NCBI GenBank assembly: GCA_043725085.1
Contig: JAYSLY010000007.1
Coordinates: forward strand, 1 to 64,000
Origin: UBA9630 sp043725085
GTDB taxonomy: Bacteria; Patescibacteriota; Minisyncoccia; Moranbacterales; UBA2206
Direction of reading: 5' to 3'
DNA length: 64,000 bases
Part shown: piece after piece, positions 30,697 to 39,574 of the stretch
How positions within the stretch are numbered: position 1 is the first letter of the stretch
Layout: the number at the start of each line of letters is the position of its first letter
Position numbers and translations under genes: made by a program
The notes under the pieces: generated by a model
The model's database searches: none
What the model was told of the DNA's origin: nothing
The model's input: the letters and a program-made list of their open reading frames with translations, nothing else

Positions 30697-31206
30697 ATGA
30701 AAATCCTCGGCATTGACCCTGGCACTGCCACCACTGGCTGGGCAATTATTGAAGTTAAAGGCGACAAACTCCTGCCTTTGGCTTATGGCCACATCAGCAC
30801 GGAAAAAACCCATTCTGATGATGAGCGTATTTTGGAGATTTCGGATGATTTAGCAAAAATAATTCAAAAACACAAACCGTCTGAAGCGGCAATTGAAAGC
30901 CTTTTTTTCTTCAAAAACCAAAAAACCGTCATCCAAGTGGCTCAATCTCGTGGCGCGATTCTCTTGACATTAGGCCAAAATAGTGTTAAGGTGTTTAGTT
31001 ATACTCCGCTCCAAGTCAAGCAAGCCCTCACAGGCTATGGCCGGGCGGAAAAAAAACAAATGCAACAGATGATTAAGAGCGTTTTGCACCTAAGTTGCAT
31101 CCCTAAGCCCGATGACACCGCTGACGCACTGGCTATTGCCGTGTGTCATGCCAATAGTCGTGCCATAATTAGCCTAAAATCAACTTCGCTCAACCTCCCC
31201 TGCTAA
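30697..31206 (+). CDS. ruvC: Holliday junction endodeoxyribonuclease RuvC
   Basis: A 169-residue resolvase that cuts four-way junctions symmetrically. Catalytic acids are visible: Asp7 (GIDPGTATTG), a Glu in EAAIESLFF near residue 67, and the C-terminal DDTADALA pair near residues 138-144. It starts two bases after the yebC stop, so the genes are cotranscribed. The ruvA and ruvB partners are at 260 and 25919. Confidence 0.95.
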   Translation: MKILGIDPGTATTGWAIIEVKGDKLLPLAYGHISTEKTHSDDERILEISDDLAKIIQKHKPSEAAIESLFFFKNQKTVIQVAQSRGAILLTLGQNSVKVFSYTPLQVKQALTGYGRAEKKQMQQMIKSVLHLSCIPKPDDTADALAIAVCHANSRAIISLKSTSLNLPC

Positions 31207-31249
31207 AGCTACGGCGGGTCAAGAGCTATGTCGTATCAAAGAAAAAATT

Positions 31250-31915
31250 ATGAATGAAATTAATTTTAGCGTTAGTCCTATTTTGACATTTTTTCTCAAT
31301 GAAGGAGTGCCGTTTGAAACAATCAAGCTAATCCTCATACTTCCAATTATTGCTACGCTCATCGCCTTCTTGCGCCAAGTAGTTGGAATCAAGGCTTTTG
31401 GCATCTACACTCCACTCTTAGTCACCTTTGCCTTTTTGGCAACTGACGGTTTGAAGTACGGTCTTTTGATTTTTGCAATGATTATTCTTATTGGCATGCT
31501 GATGCGTATTGCGCTCAAATCCTTCCGCCTGCTCTATCTTCCGCGTGTAGCCATCATGCTCACTGTCGTAGCGCTTTCTATTCTGGTGATTTTGGCAATT
31601 AGTGGCAGTCTCAAGAGAACAGGCCTTGCCTCTGTTTCCATCTTCCCTATTCTCATTATGATTACTCTCGTGGAAAAATTCATCGCAGTGCAAATTGAAA
31701 AAGGTGACCGCGCCGCGATACTTCTTGCCACAGAGACCTTGATTATTTCGATCTTAGGCTTTTACATCGCTAGTTGGGAAACACTCATCCATTTTATTGC
31801 TTTTTATCCTTGGATTATTCTTCTCACTATTCCTTTTAATATTCTTTTGGGCAAATGGACGGGACTTCGCCTGAGTGAATATTTGCGTTTTGGGGAGATT
31901 ATAAAAAGAAGCTAA
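31250..31915 (+). CDS. Seven-transmembrane protein of the inactive-transglutaminase-associated 7TM family
   Basis: A 221-residue integral membrane protein with about six to seven hydrophobic helices. The conserved block RQVVGIKAFGIYTPLLVTFA near residues 43-62 marks the 7TM family usually fused to an inactive transglutaminase. Here the membrane part is alone. In other bacteria this 7TM protein is encoded beside an alpha-L-glutamate-ligase-like ATP-grasp protein and a retropepsin-like protease, which is what follows here: the next gene starts four bases later. It may anchor a peptide-ligating or peptide-processing complex. Confidence 0.75.
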   Translation: MNEINFSVSPILTFFLNEGVPFETIKLILILPIIATLIAFLRQVVGIKAFGIYTPLLVTFAFLATDGLKYGLLIFAMIILIGMLMRIALKSFRLLYLPRVAIMLTVVALSILVILAISGSLKRTGLASVSIFPILIMITLVEKFIAVQIEKGDRAAILLATETLIISILGFYIASWETLIHFIAFYPWIILLTIPFNILLGKWTGLRLSEYLRFGEIIKRS

Positions 31916-31918
31916 GTT

Positions 31919-33352
31919 ATGTTTGAATTTACTAAAAAAAAATTTGCCTATTTGCCCTCTAGGCAGGCACGTGGAATTTTAGGGATGAACTCCAGAAATT
32001 TGGACTACATCCGTCCCTATAATCGTACTCGCGCCAAACGCCTTGCGGACAACAAGCTGCTTAGCAAGAGGATTCTTAAAAAAAATGATATTGCTGTTCC
32101 AGCGCTCATTTCTCAAATCAAAACCCTGGAAGATTTGGATAATTTTGATTGGCAAAAATTACCGGATAGTTTTGTTTTGAAACCTAATCGCGGTTTTGGC
32201 GGCGAAGGCATTATCGTTGTTTATGGCAGAAAAAAGCACCGAGACGATGCGTGGGTAAAAGCCGATGGATCAATTATCACAATTGATGATCTCAAGAATC
32301 ACACCAGAAATATCTTAGACGGTTCATATTCTTTGTCCGGCATTCCCGACACGGCTTTTTTTGAGGAACGCTTGAAACTTTTGAAACTTTTCAAACCATA
32401 CGCCTTTAAGGGCATCCCCGATATTCGTATCATCGTTTTTAATAAGATGCCGATTATGGCGATGCTTCGACTTCCCACCAGAGAATCAAATGGAAAGGCT
32501 AACCTCGCGCAAGGGGCAATTGGCGTGGGAATCGACCTCGCCTCCGGCGTTACCACAACGGCGGTTTTGGGCAAACAAAAAATCATCGAATATCTTCCCG
32601 GCACAAGACTCTTACTCTCCGGTATTAAAATTCCCTATTGGCTGGATATCTTAAATTTAGCTGTTCGCTCACAAGAAATTTCCGGTCTGGGGTTTCTTGG
32701 TGTAGACGTAGCAATCGATAAAGAGCGTGGGCCGGTCATCCTAGAGCTCAATGCTCGCCCGGGCTTGGCTATTCAAATCGCCAATCTCGACGGGCTGAAA
32801 TGGCGACTCAAGAAAGCCGCTGGCATTAAAATTAAAACGGCAAAAAAGGGCATCCGCGTCGGCATGGATCTTTTCGGAGGAGAAATCGAAGAAGAATTGG
32901 AGGAAATTTCCGGAAAAAAAGTGATCGGCACCGTCGAAAAAGTGAAGCTGCTTGGCAAAGACGGAAAAGAAATTGAAGTGGAGGCGAGAATCGATACCGG
33001 TGCAGGAATCTCGGCAATAGATAAGAAGCTAGCTCAAGAACTGGGCTTTAGTGAAGCAGTTAAACTATGGGAAGACCTTCATCTTGACAAAGTCTTTGAC
33101 GAAGAAGAAATCAAAACGCTTAGCCAAAATGAAACATGGAAAAAGCTGGAAAAACACCCGGATATTGTCGGGGTAGCTAAAACTTTTTCTTCTCATGGCG
33201 CTACTTATCGGATTGAAATCAAGCTTTCAATAATTTTAGATAATCAAGAGATTGCTTCCAAACTTTCCATTGCTAATCGTGAAGGATTAACTTATCCGGT
33301 TTTGGTTGGAAGGCGCGACTTAAGAAAATATTTAATTGATACAAGCAAATGA
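31919..33352 (+). CDS. ATP-grasp ligase fused to a RimB-like retropepsin/zinc-protease domain
   Basis: A 477-residue fusion. Residues about 1-300 are an alpha-L-glutamate-ligase-like ATP-grasp enzyme: SFVLKPNRGFGGEGIIVV binds ATP, and FLGVDVAIDKERGPVILELN with ARPG forms the metal site. Residues about 320-477 match the ATP-dependent zinc protease / RimB family: VEARIDTGAGISAIDKKLAQ holds the retropepsin-type DTGA, and YPVLVGRRDLRKYLI closes the domain. These two functions are normally separate genes, so one chain may both add and trim amino acids. The next ATP-grasp gene overlaps its stop by four bases. Confidence 0.82.
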   Translation: MFEFTKKKFAYLPSRQARGILGMNSRNLDYIRPYNRTRAKRLADNKLLSKRILKKNDIAVPALISQIKTLEDLDNFDWQKLPDSFVLKPNRGFGGEGIIVVYGRKKHRDDAWVKADGSIITIDDLKNHTRNILDGSYSLSGIPDTAFFEERLKLLKLFKPYAFKGIPDIRIIVFNKMPIMAMLRLPTRESNGKANLAQGAIGVGIDLASGVTTTAVLGKQKIIEYLPGTRLLLSGIKIPYWLDILNLAVRSQEISGLGFLGVDVAIDKERGPVILELNARPGLAIQIANLDGLKWRLKKAAGIKIKTAKKGIRVGMDLFGGEIEEELEEISGKKVIGTVEKVKLLGKDGKEIEVEARIDTGAGISAIDKKLAQELGFSEAVKLWEDLHLDKVFDEEEIKTLSQNETWKKLEKHPDIVGVAKTFSSHGATYRIEIKLSIILDNQEIASKLSIANREGLTYPVLVGRRDLRKYLIDTSK

Positions 33353-34257
33353 AAACGATTTTAACCCTATACAGTCAACCGTTTCCGCAAACAATGCTCA
33401 AAGTTTCAGAAGATTTTTATGCTTACGCAAATAAAAATGGACTAATAATTTGCCGGGGTTTTATCATAGACTTTGACCCTAAAAAGGGCGCCTTCAAAAA
33501 GGCGCTGTTCTTTGAGAATAAAAAATGGATTTGGGAAAAAAACATTAAACCGGATTTCATCCACGATCGTTCATTACATTACCAAAAAGAGCCAAATCTT
33601 TCTTTAAAAAAAATCATTGAAGCAACTTTTCCTTTTTTCAATCACATCGAACTAAGCGAGATAATGACTAATAAATGGAGTACCTATAAAAACTTTAAAA
33701 AATATTCTCCCAAATTAGTCAAAATTGAAAAAGAATCCGACCTAAAAAAACTCGCCCTACTTTCTTCAAACAGAATTATTCTCAAGCCCATTCACGGCTC
33801 TGGCGGAATGGGCATTAAAATAGTTGCAAAAAATAGTCCGACAGAAATGCCATATCCCTTTCTTGCCCAAGAATTAATTGAAACTAATGGCTACAAGAAC
33901 TGGGCTTTGGGAGCTCACGACTTTCGAGTCATGGTAATTAATGAACGCCCCTTCCACTCATTCTTAAGAATCCCTCCTCAAGGTAAACTAATCGCCAATC
34001 TTGCTCAAGGAGGCAAAATAAAACTAATTAATCTAAAAGAGCTGCCAGACAGCATTCATACTATTTTAAAGTACGCTTCTAAAAAATTTGCTAGATTCGA
34101 AAAAAAAATGTATGCGATTGACTTCATCTTTGACAAAAATGAACGCCCATGGATAATTGAACTAAACTCTCGTCCAGGAATCGCACTGGAAAAAGAAGAA
34201 TTGCCTGTTCGAATCGATTATTATAATAATTTGATAAATTTTTATCTAAGCTTATGA
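33349..34257 (+). CDS. ATP-grasp ligase, RimK/YheCD-like
   Basis: A 302-residue protein with an N-terminal pre-ATP-grasp fold and an ATP-grasp core. NRIILKPIHGSGGMGIKIVA carries the ATP-binding lysine and glycine-rich loop near residues 142-161. HDFRVMVINERPFHSFLRIP and AIDFIFDKNERPWIIELNSR PG-type end the catalytic site. It overlaps both neighbours by four bases (ATGA), so it is translated as part of a coupled unit. Substrates are unknown; relatives form peptide-like bonds between a carboxylate and an amine. Confidence 0.78.
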   Translation: MKTILTLYSQPFPQTMLKVSEDFYAYANKNGLIICRGFIIDFDPKKGAFKKALFFENKKWIWEKNIKPDFIHDRSLHYQKEPNLSLKKIIEATFPFFNHIELSEIMTNKWSTYKNFKKYSPKLVKIEKESDLKKLALLSSNRIILKPIHGSGGMGIKIVAKNSPTEMPYPFLAQELIETNGYKNWALGAHDFRVMVINERPFHSFLRIPPQGKLIANLAQGGKIKLINLKELPDSIHTILKYASKKFARFEKKMYAIDFIFDKNERPWIIELNSRPGIALEKEELPVRIDYYNNLINFYLSL

Positions 34258-35165
34258 AAATCTGCGTAATATCTTCTCATTTTGGCTTGCATGCGCCGAC
34301 GAGAATAATAGAGGAGGGCAAAAAACGAGGGCACGAAATGCACCTAACAACCTGGGAAGACTTACGCATTGACATTTCAAACGATCATTTTTATCTTGGA
34401 GATGAACAAAAATCCCTAAGCGAATTTGATGCTATCATTCCTCGTAGTGACCGCTATAACCTACGATTATCCCCGCAAAAAAGAGTAACGAAAAATATGA
34501 ATACGCTCTTTAGATTGACACTCGAATATGCCAGAAAAAATAATATTTTCTTTCTAAATAGTGTTTATTTTTCTTCTTACCAGAGTCTAGATAAGATGGC
34601 GCAACAGTTTTTTTTCTTCCAAAACAATTTGCCCGGGATCAACACGTCTTACTTTTCTTCTCCTGAAAATTTTGAAAAGAAATTAAAAACTTTCCCCATT
34701 GTTGCCAAGGTCGCTGAAGGTAGTACTGGCACTAGCGTGTTCAAATTAAATAACCCGACTGAACTGGCATCCTTCATTGATGATCGCAATACTGATGGAA
34801 GTTTTTTCATTTTTCAAAAATTCCACAAAATAAAAAATGACTACCGCGTACTAGTTGTCGGAAAAAAAGTCTTAGGCATAATGAAGCGCTTGCCAAAAAA
34901 TGGAGAATGGCGAACCAATTTTTCCCTGGGAGGAGATGTATTAGCAGAAAAAAATGATCCGGAAATGATAAAGCTATCCTTAGATATAGCAAAAAAAATG
35001 GGTTTTGATTATGTTGGCATTGATCTGCTTAAAGACGGCGGTCGTTTGCACATTATTGAGACCAACTCACTGCCCCAATTTAAGGGCTTCGAGAAAGCCT
35101 TCCCAAAAATTAACGTTGCCCAAGAATTAATTAAATTGGTTGAAAAAAACGCAACTAAAAAATAA
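34254..35165 (+). CDS. RimK-type ATP-grasp ligase
   Basis: A 303-residue ATP-grasp protein closer to RimK: MKICVISSHFGLHAPTRIIE at the N-terminus, FPIVAKVAEGSTGTSVFKL for ATP binding, YRVLVVGKKVLGIMKR, and VGIDLLKDGGRLHIIETNSL for the metal site. RimK enzymes add glutamates to a protein C-terminus; related ligases make other peptides. It is the third ATP-grasp gene in a row and overlaps the previous gene by four bases. The penicillin-binding protein gene follows after a promoter at 35185, so the cluster ends here. Confidence 0.8.
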   Translation: MKICVISSHFGLHAPTRIIEEGKKRGHEMHLTTWEDLRIDISNDHFYLGDEQKSLSEFDAIIPRSDRYNLRLSPQKRVTKNMNTLFRLTLEYARKNNIFFLNSVYFSSYQSLDKMAQQFFFFQNNLPGINTSYFSSPENFEKKLKTFPIVAKVAEGSTGTSVFKLNNPTELASFIDDRNTDGSFFIFQKFHKIKNDYRVLVVGKKVLGIMKRLPKNGEWRTNFSLGGDVLAEKNDPEMIKLSLDIAKKMGFDYVGIDLLKDGGRLHIIETNSLPQFKGFEKAFPKINVAQELIKLVEKNATKK

Positions 35166-35184
35166 ACTGCCGATCAATATCTCC

Positions 35185-35213
35185 TTGATACTTCACCCAA
35201 AAAATGCTAAACT
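35185..35213 (+). promoter_or_regulatory. Promoter of the penicillin-binding protein gene
   Basis: TTGATA (35185-35190), 17 bases, TAAACT (35208-35213), with TGC just before the -10 box. Confidence 0.65.
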
Positions 35214-35257
35214 GCATACTAGCTTTAGTTTAGGCCTAATTAGTCTAATCTTATTTT

Positions 35258-37840
35258 ATGCAAAATATTTTTTCTCCCAAACTGCCCAAAACTTTCGCTC
35301 CACACAAATCACACTGGTGGAGACGAAAATGGAATTGGAAATTTCTTTTTAAGCTTTTTGGCATTGGGGCTAGTATTGTTCTTCTTTTAATCATTGGCGT
35401 TTTTGCCTATTTTTTCAAAGACCTGCCGGATCCTGGCAAAATCAATAACCGCTTCATTCCTGAATCAACCAAGATCTATGACCGAACAGGCACGCATCTG
35501 CTCTATGACGTTCATGGCGAAGAAAAAAGAACCCAGATTGATTTTACCCAGATGCCCGATGTCTTGAAATATGCCACGATCAGCCTGGAAGACCAAGACT
35601 TCTACAGCCATCACGGCATCAAGCTTACCTCCATTATCCGCTCGGTGCTAAATGACATTATCCACCTCGGCAAAGCACAAGGAGGATCAACCATTACCCA
35701 GCAGTTTGTTAAAAACTCCCTTCTTTCTAATGAAAAAACCTTAATCAGAAAGGTCAAGGAAGTAATTCTTTCCCTCGAATTGGAGACAAAGTTTTCCAAA
35801 AATGAGATCCTGGCGATGTACCTCAATGAAATTCCCTATGGCTCCAACGCCTATGGAGTTGAAGCGGCGGCTCAGACATTTTTTGGAAAATCCGCCAAAG
35901 ACCTCACCCTTGATGAAGCAGCCACCATCGCCGCTCTTCCTCAAGCCACAACATACTACTCCCCTTATGGCTCGCACACTGACGCTCTCATCGGAAGAAG
36001 GGATTACGCGCTAAAAACCATGGCAAAACTTGGATATATCACACAAGATCAAGCCACTGAAGCGATAAACACCCCGACTCTCGCCAAAATAAACCCCCAA
36101 AAAGACATAATCGCCGCGCCACATTTTGTGATGTATATCAAAGATTATCTGCAACAAAAATATGGCGACCAAGCCGTGGAACAGGGTGGTCTTAAGGTTT
36201 ATACCACCCTCGATTGGGACAAACAGCAGCTAGCGGAAAAAGTTGTGAAAGATGGCGCAACAAAAAATACCACCACCTACAAAGCTGCCAATGCCGGACT
36301 TGTGGCAATGGACCCTAAAACCGGACAAGTTTTGGCGATGGTTGGTTCTAAGGACTATTTTGCCCCAAGCGAACCAGCTGGCTGCATTCCGGGGAAAAGC
36401 TGCGTTTTCGAGCCAAATGTTAATGTTGCTACCTCGCTCCTTCAGCCAGGTTCCTCTTTTAAGCCCTATGTCTATCTGACAGCTTTTGAAAAAGGCTTCA
36501 CTCCGGAAACAAACATTTGGGATGTTGACACAAACTTTAGCACTGATGATGGCAAAACCTATGACCCTAAAAATTATGACGGAAAAAATTCCGGCCTCAT
36601 GCAGATGAAAGATGCCCTCGCCAGATCGCTTAACGTTCCAGCCGTAAAAACGCTCTATTTAGCCGGGGTAAAAGAATCAATCAACACCGCAAAAAGCATG
36701 GGCATCACCACTCTCAATGATCCCAATCGTTACGGGCTATCGCTTGTGCTTGGCGGCGGCGAAGTAAAACTCCTTGATCATGTTAATGCCTTTTCTACCT
36801 TTGCCACTGACGGAATTCACCACCCAACAACAGCAATCTTGCGCATTGAAGATAGCAAAGGAACTGTTTTGGAAAAATACAACGATAACCCGGGAGAAAA
36901 AGTGATTGATGAAAAATATATCGCCATGATTGATTACATCATGTCCACCAATAGCCTGCGTGCACCGGTTTTTGGCGACAAAAACCCTCTGAGCTTTGAT
37001 GACCGCTCTGTCGCTGCCAAAACTGGAACGACAAATGATTGGCGTGATGGTTGGACAATGGGCTATACTCCGTCACTCGCGGTCGGTGTTTGGGCAGGCA
37101 ACAATGACCATTCTACTATGAAGCAAGGAGCGGATGGAATTTTCGTGGCTGCTCCAATTTGGCGCGCCTTTATGGATGAAGCCCTAAAAAACACCAACAA
37201 AGAATCTTTCCCTGAATACAAACAAGAAGACACAGGGAAAGACGTGCTTGACGGAAAATTAAGCATGAAACAAGAATTAAAGGTTTGTAAAATTCCCGGG
37301 GGGAATAAATACTGCTTAGCTAGCTCAGCTTGTCCAGACAAAGAAGTGGATAAGAAAAAGTTCTCTGATGTTCATAGTATTCTCTATTATGTGAATAAAG
37401 ATGATCCCCGTGGTGACGCCCCATCGGACCCCAAAAGCGATCCGCAATTTTCCAATTGGGAGACTGGAGTCAAAAATTGGCTAAAAGACAACGGCTATTC
37501 CTCAGATGGCGCCCCTCAAGATGAATGCAAGGAAAAAGATTTTTCAAAATACAAACTTAGTATTGATAGTATTTCCCCAACTGATGGCACAACCATCACA
37601 TCCTCTTCCTTTTCCATTTCAACCAAACTCTCCGCCCCTTATGGTGTCAAAAAAGTAACAATTAGTGTTAATGGTAACGAAATTGCCTCTGGTGGCAACG
37701 ATTCATTGAGCACAACTTACACAATTCCAAGCGATAAATATAGCTCCAGCTTAGAAATCAAAGTTGACGCCACAGATAACAATGGCAATTCTGATTCAAA
37801 AAGCATCAACGTAAACACAAATATTTCTGCGACGCCGTAA
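35258..37840 (+). CDS. Class A penicillin-binding protein (PBP1A-like)
   Basis: An 860-residue bifunctional peptidoglycan synthase. A cytoplasmic tail and one membrane helix (IGASIVLLLIIGVFAYFF, about 36-53) precede the GT51 glycosyltransferase domain with catalytic Glu111 (SLEDQDFYSHHG) and GGSTITQQFVKN. The transpeptidase domain has SSFK with nucleophile Ser399, SLN (ARSLNVPAV) and KTG (AAKTGTTNDW). A C-terminal region (about 770-860) with PTDGTTITSSSFSIS and SVNGNEIASG looks like a bacterial Ig-like domain. It polymerises and cross-links the wall outside the membrane. It has its own promoter just after the ATP-grasp cluster. Cysteines near 680-700 and 760 could form disulphides. Confidence 0.95.
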   Translation: MQNIFSPKLPKTFAPHKSHWWRRKWNWKFLFKLFGIGASIVLLLIIGVFAYFFKDLPDPGKINNRFIPESTKIYDRTGTHLLYDVHGEEKRTQIDFTQMPDVLKYATISLEDQDFYSHHGIKLTSIIRSVLNDIIHLGKAQGGSTITQQFVKNSLLSNEKTLIRKVKEVILSLELETKFSKNEILAMYLNEIPYGSNAYGVEAAAQTFFGKSAKDLTLDEAATIAALPQATTYYSPYGSHTDALIGRRDYALKTMAKLGYITQDQATEAINTPTLAKINPQKDIIAAPHFVMYIKDYLQQKYGDQAVEQGGLKVYTTLDWDKQQLAEKVVKDGATKNTTTYKAANAGLVAMDPKTGQVLAMVGSKDYFAPSEPAGCIPGKSCVFEPNVNVATSLLQPGSSFKPYVYLTAFEKGFTPETNIWDVDTNFSTDDGKTYDPKNYDGKNSGLMQMKDALARSLNVPAVKTLYLAGVKESINTAKSMGITTLNDPNRYGLSLVLGGGEVKLLDHVNAFSTFATDGIHHPTTAILRIEDSKGTVLEKYNDNPGEKVIDEKYIAMIDYIMSTNSLRAPVFGDKNPLSFDDRSVAAKTGTTNDWRDGWTMGYTPSLAVGVWAGNNDHSTMKQGADGIFVAAPIWRAFMDEALKNTNKESFPEYKQEDTGKDVLDGKLSMKQELKVCKIPGGNKYCLASSACPDKEVDKKKFSDVHSILYYVNKDDPRGDAPSDPKSDPQFSNWETGVKNWLKDNGYSSDGAPQDECKEKDFSKYKLSIDSISPTDGTTITSSSFSISTKLSAPYGVKKVTISVNGNEIASGGNDSLSTTYTIPSDKYSSSLEIKVDATDNNGNSDSKSINVNTNISATP

Positions 37841-37842
37841 GA

Positions 37843-38124
37843 TTATTTCATTTTAATATTCTCCACCCCATCTTCCCCAAGCTCTTCGTTTATTTTCTGA
37901 ATAATTCGCGCTTTATTTGTCCAAAGTTCGGCCGACCAAGCGCTGTTTTGAGCCCTGACAAATAAGATTCGCTTGGCAAAATAGTCTGGAGTAAATTTAG
38001 ATTTACCAATTTGGCCAAATTCTTCTTCAATCACCTTTTTGAACACAAAAAAAACAGTCTTGTCATCAAGGATCTGTTTTTTTTGTAATTTCCTGCCACT
38101 TAAAATATCTCCAAGCGCCTTCAT
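37843..38124 (-). CDS. DUF721 / DciA-like protein
   Basis: A 93-residue protein with the compact DUF721 pattern: MKALGDILSGRKLQKKQIL and TPDYFAKRILFVRAQNSAWS AELW-type core, then KARIIQKINEELGEDGV. DciA is the ancestral helicase operator that helps load DnaB in bacteria lacking DnaC or DnaI. It lies 11 bases downstream of dnaN on the same strand, close to the origin, which fits that role. Only three bases separate its end from the convergent penicillin-binding protein gene, with no visible terminator. Confidence 0.75.
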   Translation of the reverse strand: MKALGDILSGRKLQKKQILDDKTVFFVFKKVIEEEFGQIGKSKFTPDYFAKRILFVRAQNSAWSAELWTNKARIIQKINEELGEDGVENIKMK

Positions 38125-38135
38125 ATTTTTAACCT

Positions 38136-39296
38136 CTAATTCTTTATTGGCATAATAATATAGGTAAAATCAGCCAAAACCTCTTTTGTGCCCTCAGAAA
38201 ATTCGCGAATTGCCACTGGAGAGGAATCACTATTGGCCAGCAATGCTAATTTATTTGTCGTCACCACATTAATCCCGTCCACTAAATATTTCAAGTTAAA
38301 AACAATTTCTTGAGACTCACCTTGAACCTCAAAATTGATTTGTGTGGAGTTTTCACCCACCTCTGCACTCTTAGTGTCAACCAAGATATTTTTTCCTTCT
38401 GCGTCAATTTTTAAAACAACTTCGCTGGATTTATTATTCACAAAAACCCCGGCAATTTTTAGAGCATTTTGCAGGACTTTTCTATCCCCAATAATAGTTG
38501 TTTTATAACTCTCCGGCATAATGTGTTTATATTCCGGATATTTCCCATTAATAAGCCGTGAAACTATTTTTATTCCATCCAACTCAAAAAAAATCTGACC
38601 CTCTTCAATAAATACTTTCACCGTATTATCTTCTGAATTATTAGAAATAATGCGATTTAACTCAGAAAGTGTGCTGATTGGCACGATAATATTTTTAGTT
38701 TTTTCCCTAAACTCCAAATATTTTTCACTATTCACCTCATTTTCCCCTATTTTTAAAATATATTCAGAAAGTCTAAAACCATCTGTCGCCGCAAAAAATA
38801 ACTCCTTTTCTCCAAAAACAATATTCATTCCGGTCAATTCTTGTCTTGCTTCATTATGCGCAACAGCAATAAGAATTTTAGAGAAAATATCTTTCAACTT
38901 ACTAATTCCAATATTTAGGATAAATTCAGTGTTTTTTTGTGGAATTAAAGGAAAATCTTCCGCAGAAAAACCCTTAATCATCGCTTTTGTAGAGCCATTT
39001 TTTATCTTTAGGTTTTGATCTATTACCTCAATATCCATATTTTCCCCTTCAGTTAAATTAGCAGAGAAACTACTTAAAAGCCTCGCAGGAATCGTAATTC
39101 TCCCCTCCTCTTCCACTTTCGCGCCAATTTTCACTTCAATTCCAATTTCCAAGTTTGTGGCAGATATTTTCAAATAACCCTTATTCGCTTCTAAGAGGAT
39201 GTTGTTTAAAATTGGCAATGTATTTTGCTTAGAAACAATTCTTTCTGAATTGATAATCGCTTTTTTAAAGTTATCCTGAGTGCAAATTAATTTCAT
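38136..39296 (-). CDS. dnaN: DNA polymerase III beta sliding clamp
   Basis: A 386-residue clamp with three repeated domains of about 125 residues: MKLICTQDNFKKAIINSERI at the start, TGMNIVFGEKELFFAATDGF RLSEY-type central block, and a C-terminal YIIMPIKN ending in place of the usual P-M-R-L. It encircles DNA and tethers the replicase; HolA (15897) helps load it. It is followed by the DciA-like gene and preceded by the origin region and dnaA on the same strand. Confidence 0.96.
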   Translation of the reverse strand: MKLICTQDNFKKAIINSERIVSKQNTLPILNNILLEANKGYLKISATNLEIGIEVKIGAKVEEEGRITIPARLLSSFSANLTEGENMDIEVIDQNLKIKNGSTKAMIKGFSAEDFPLIPQKNTEFILNIGISKLKDIFSKILIAVAHNEARQELTGMNIVFGEKELFFAATDGFRLSEYILKIGENEVNSEKYLEFREKTKNIIVPISTLSELNRIISNNSEDNTVKVFIEEGQIFFELDGIKIVSRLINGKYPEYKHIMPESYKTTIIGDRKVLQNALKIAGVFVNNKSSEVVLKIDAEGKNILVDTKSAEVGENSTQINFEVQGESQEIVFNLKYLVDGINVVTTNKLALLANSDSSPVAIREFSEGTKEVLADFTYIIMPIKN

Positions 39297-39574
39297 AGTA
39301 TTATTATTTTATTAATTAATTATAAAGAAACTTATTACTATTATTATAAATTAAACTTTTGTGGATAATTGAGATATAGAGCTAAGATGAGGGATAAATA
39401 GTGGAGATAATCTGTGGATAACCCTCATCTGAGTTGCTGGATAAACCATTAGTGTTATTGGGTTGGTGAGGAAAAGCTTTTGGCTTACTAAGATAATAAA
39501 CAGGAAAAACTTATAATTAAGCAGGGTTTTTAGCCTCTTTACAACACCTTATCCACAACTTATACGCATTTAAC
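39297..39574. other. Probable replication origin (oriC) between dnaA and dnaN
   Basis: Three perfect DnaA boxes are present: TTATCCACA at 39549-39557 and TGTGGATAA at 39360-39368 and 39413-39421. Several near matches (such as CTGGATAAA near 39435) lie between them. A very AT-rich stretch at 39299-39355, of TATTATTATT type, could be the unwinding element. The dnaA-dnaN intergenic location is a common origin site. Confidence 0.8.
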
